Shown here one piece after another: positions 44,501 to 45,017 of a stretch of DNA of 45,017 nucleotides. The notes beneath the pieces are model-generated. The model was not told the origin of the DNA and searched no databases. It worked only from the letters and a program-made list of their open reading frames with translations. Numbering within the stretch: the stretch's first letter is position 1; each line of letters opens with the position of its first letter. Source of the DNA: an uncultured Oceanospirillales bacterium (lineage in GTDB: Bacteria > Pseudomonadota > Gammaproteobacteria > Pseudomonadales > Endozoicomonadaceae); the NCBI GenBank assembly GCA_947040555.1, contig CAMRBW010000018.1, positions 1-45,017 on the forward strand, in the 5' to 3' direction. A program made the position numbers and the translations under genes.

Positions 44501-45017
44501 ATGCAAATTATGATTCTCAGCATTCCTTCAGGGGAACCCGTCTCTTCACTCTGTCATACCATCGATAATGAAGCGCTAATAGGTCGTGGGAGTGGTTGTC
44601 AGATACTCCTGCCCGACCGGAAGAAAGTCATCGCAGAACGCCATGTCCGTATATTCCTGGAAGATGACCAGTGGTATCTGGAGAATCTGTCAACCATAGG
44701 GGTGACTATCAATAAGACGGTCATGTCTGCACAGCAGGGTAAACGTCATCTGTTGAGTGATGGGGATATGATCTACTGTGGTGACTACTGCCTGATGGCC
44801 AGTGATTTCTCGCCGTGGCAGAAGGAAACTGTAGCGACTCTGTCAGCTTCGGTAACGGACACAGAACAGGGGGATGACGGCCCGATGTCGTCCGTTGGCT
44901 TTTTACCCGCTGAAGGCTTTTTACCCGCTGAAGGCTCTTTACCTGCTGAAGGCTCTTTACCCGCTGAAGGCTCTTTACCCGCTGAAGGCTCTTTACCCGC
45001 TGAAGGCTCTTTACCCG
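44501..45017 (+). CDS. FHA-domain T6SS regulatory protein, 3' truncated by the window
   Basis: An open frame from ATG 44501 runs off the window, with at least 172 residues visible. The N-terminal 100 residues form an FHA domain: 'IGRGSGCQILLPD' (the GR phosphothreonine-binding strand), 'AERHVRIFLEDDQWYLENLS' (RHxxI variant of SxxH) and 'TIGVTINKTVMS' with 'LSDGDMIYCGDY'. FHA proteins (TagH/Fha) are common in T6SS clusters and help activate or assemble the machine. ATG 44510 is an alternative start. After the domain a linker consists of SLPAEG repeats. It follows the PAAR gene, consistent with a structural tss run continuing downstream. Confidence 0.88.
   Translation, partial: MQIMILSIPSGEPVSSLCHTIDNEALIGRGSGCQILLPDRKKVIAERHVRIFLEDDQWYLENLSTIGVTINKTVMSAQQGKRHLLSDGDMIYCGDYCLMASDFSPWQKETVATLSASVTDTEQGDDGPMSSVGFLPAEGFLPAEGSLPAEGSLPAEGSLPAEGSLPAEGSLP
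44897..45017 (+). repeat. 18-bp tandem repeat in the FHA gene linker
   Basis: The unit GGCTCTTTACCCGCTGAA (first two copies TTT instead of TCT) repeats six full times from 44897 to 45004 and continues past the end. It encodes GFLPAE/GSLPAE. The number of copies is unknown because the window stops within it. Confidence 0.95.

Overview
The window looks like chromosome from a marine, host- or chitin-associated gammaproteobacterium, most plausibly of the Oceanospirillales/Endozoicomonas type. That placement is an inference from gene content (chitobiose PTS with an OprD-type porin, a EIIA-HPr-EI fusion, glnK-amtB, a large type VI secretion cluster) and was not tested by any search. No tRNA, rRNA, CRISPR array or intact insertion sequence was recognised.

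Region 1 (about 1-10,200) is a chitooligosaccharide module. An outer-membrane porin faces divergently from an operon-like run of chbB (EIIB), chbC (EIIC), chbA (EIIA), a LacI-type repressor, a GH4 6-phospho-beta-glucosidase/diacetylchitobiase-like enzyme (chbF), the deacetylase chbG, and an 872-residue EIIA(Glc)-HPr-EI fusion that can supply phosphate. The porin/chbB intergenic region carries GAAACCGGTTTC palindromes, one overlapping the -35 box of a sigma70-like promoter, so the local LacI protein is the obvious regulator. A bidirectional terminator separates this module from a leftward glnK-amtB operon (10,211-11,921).

Region 2 (about 12,100-20,180) is an accessory cassette. It begins with a decayed N-terminal fragment of a type I restriction HsdR gene. 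Two large genes follow: a 1579-residue SF2 helicase with a C-terminal PD-(D/E)XK-type nuclease site, and a 751-residue partner starting at TTG and ending in a terminator. The two-gene layout resembles helicase-nuclease/Argonaute-like plasmid defence (DdmDE), but the helicase is much longer and the partner is not recognisable by eye as a family member. This is the best candidate for an undescribed defence system in the window.

Region 3 (20,182 to the end) is a type VI secretion cluster: tssA, hcp, tssB, two adjacent tssC-family genes, tssE, tssF, tssG, then clpV (tssH), vgrG, a DUF6931-like gene, a PAAR tip protein and a FHA-domain gene that runs off the window. The membrane complex and baseplate genes tssJ/K/L/M are not present and probably lie downstream. 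Three large unrecognised proteins are embedded: an antisense, AT-rich 1035-residue gene with a nucleotidyltransferase-like C-terminus, a 693-residue Gly/Ala/Ser-rich protein directly after clpV, and an AT-rich, Sec-signal-bearing 1046-residue TPR-like protein with a 396-bp tandem duplication. They are candidate effectors or cargo. Short in-frame tandem repeats (12, 15 or 18 bp) recur in linkers of many genes here, and several intergenic repeats duplicate regulatory sequences.
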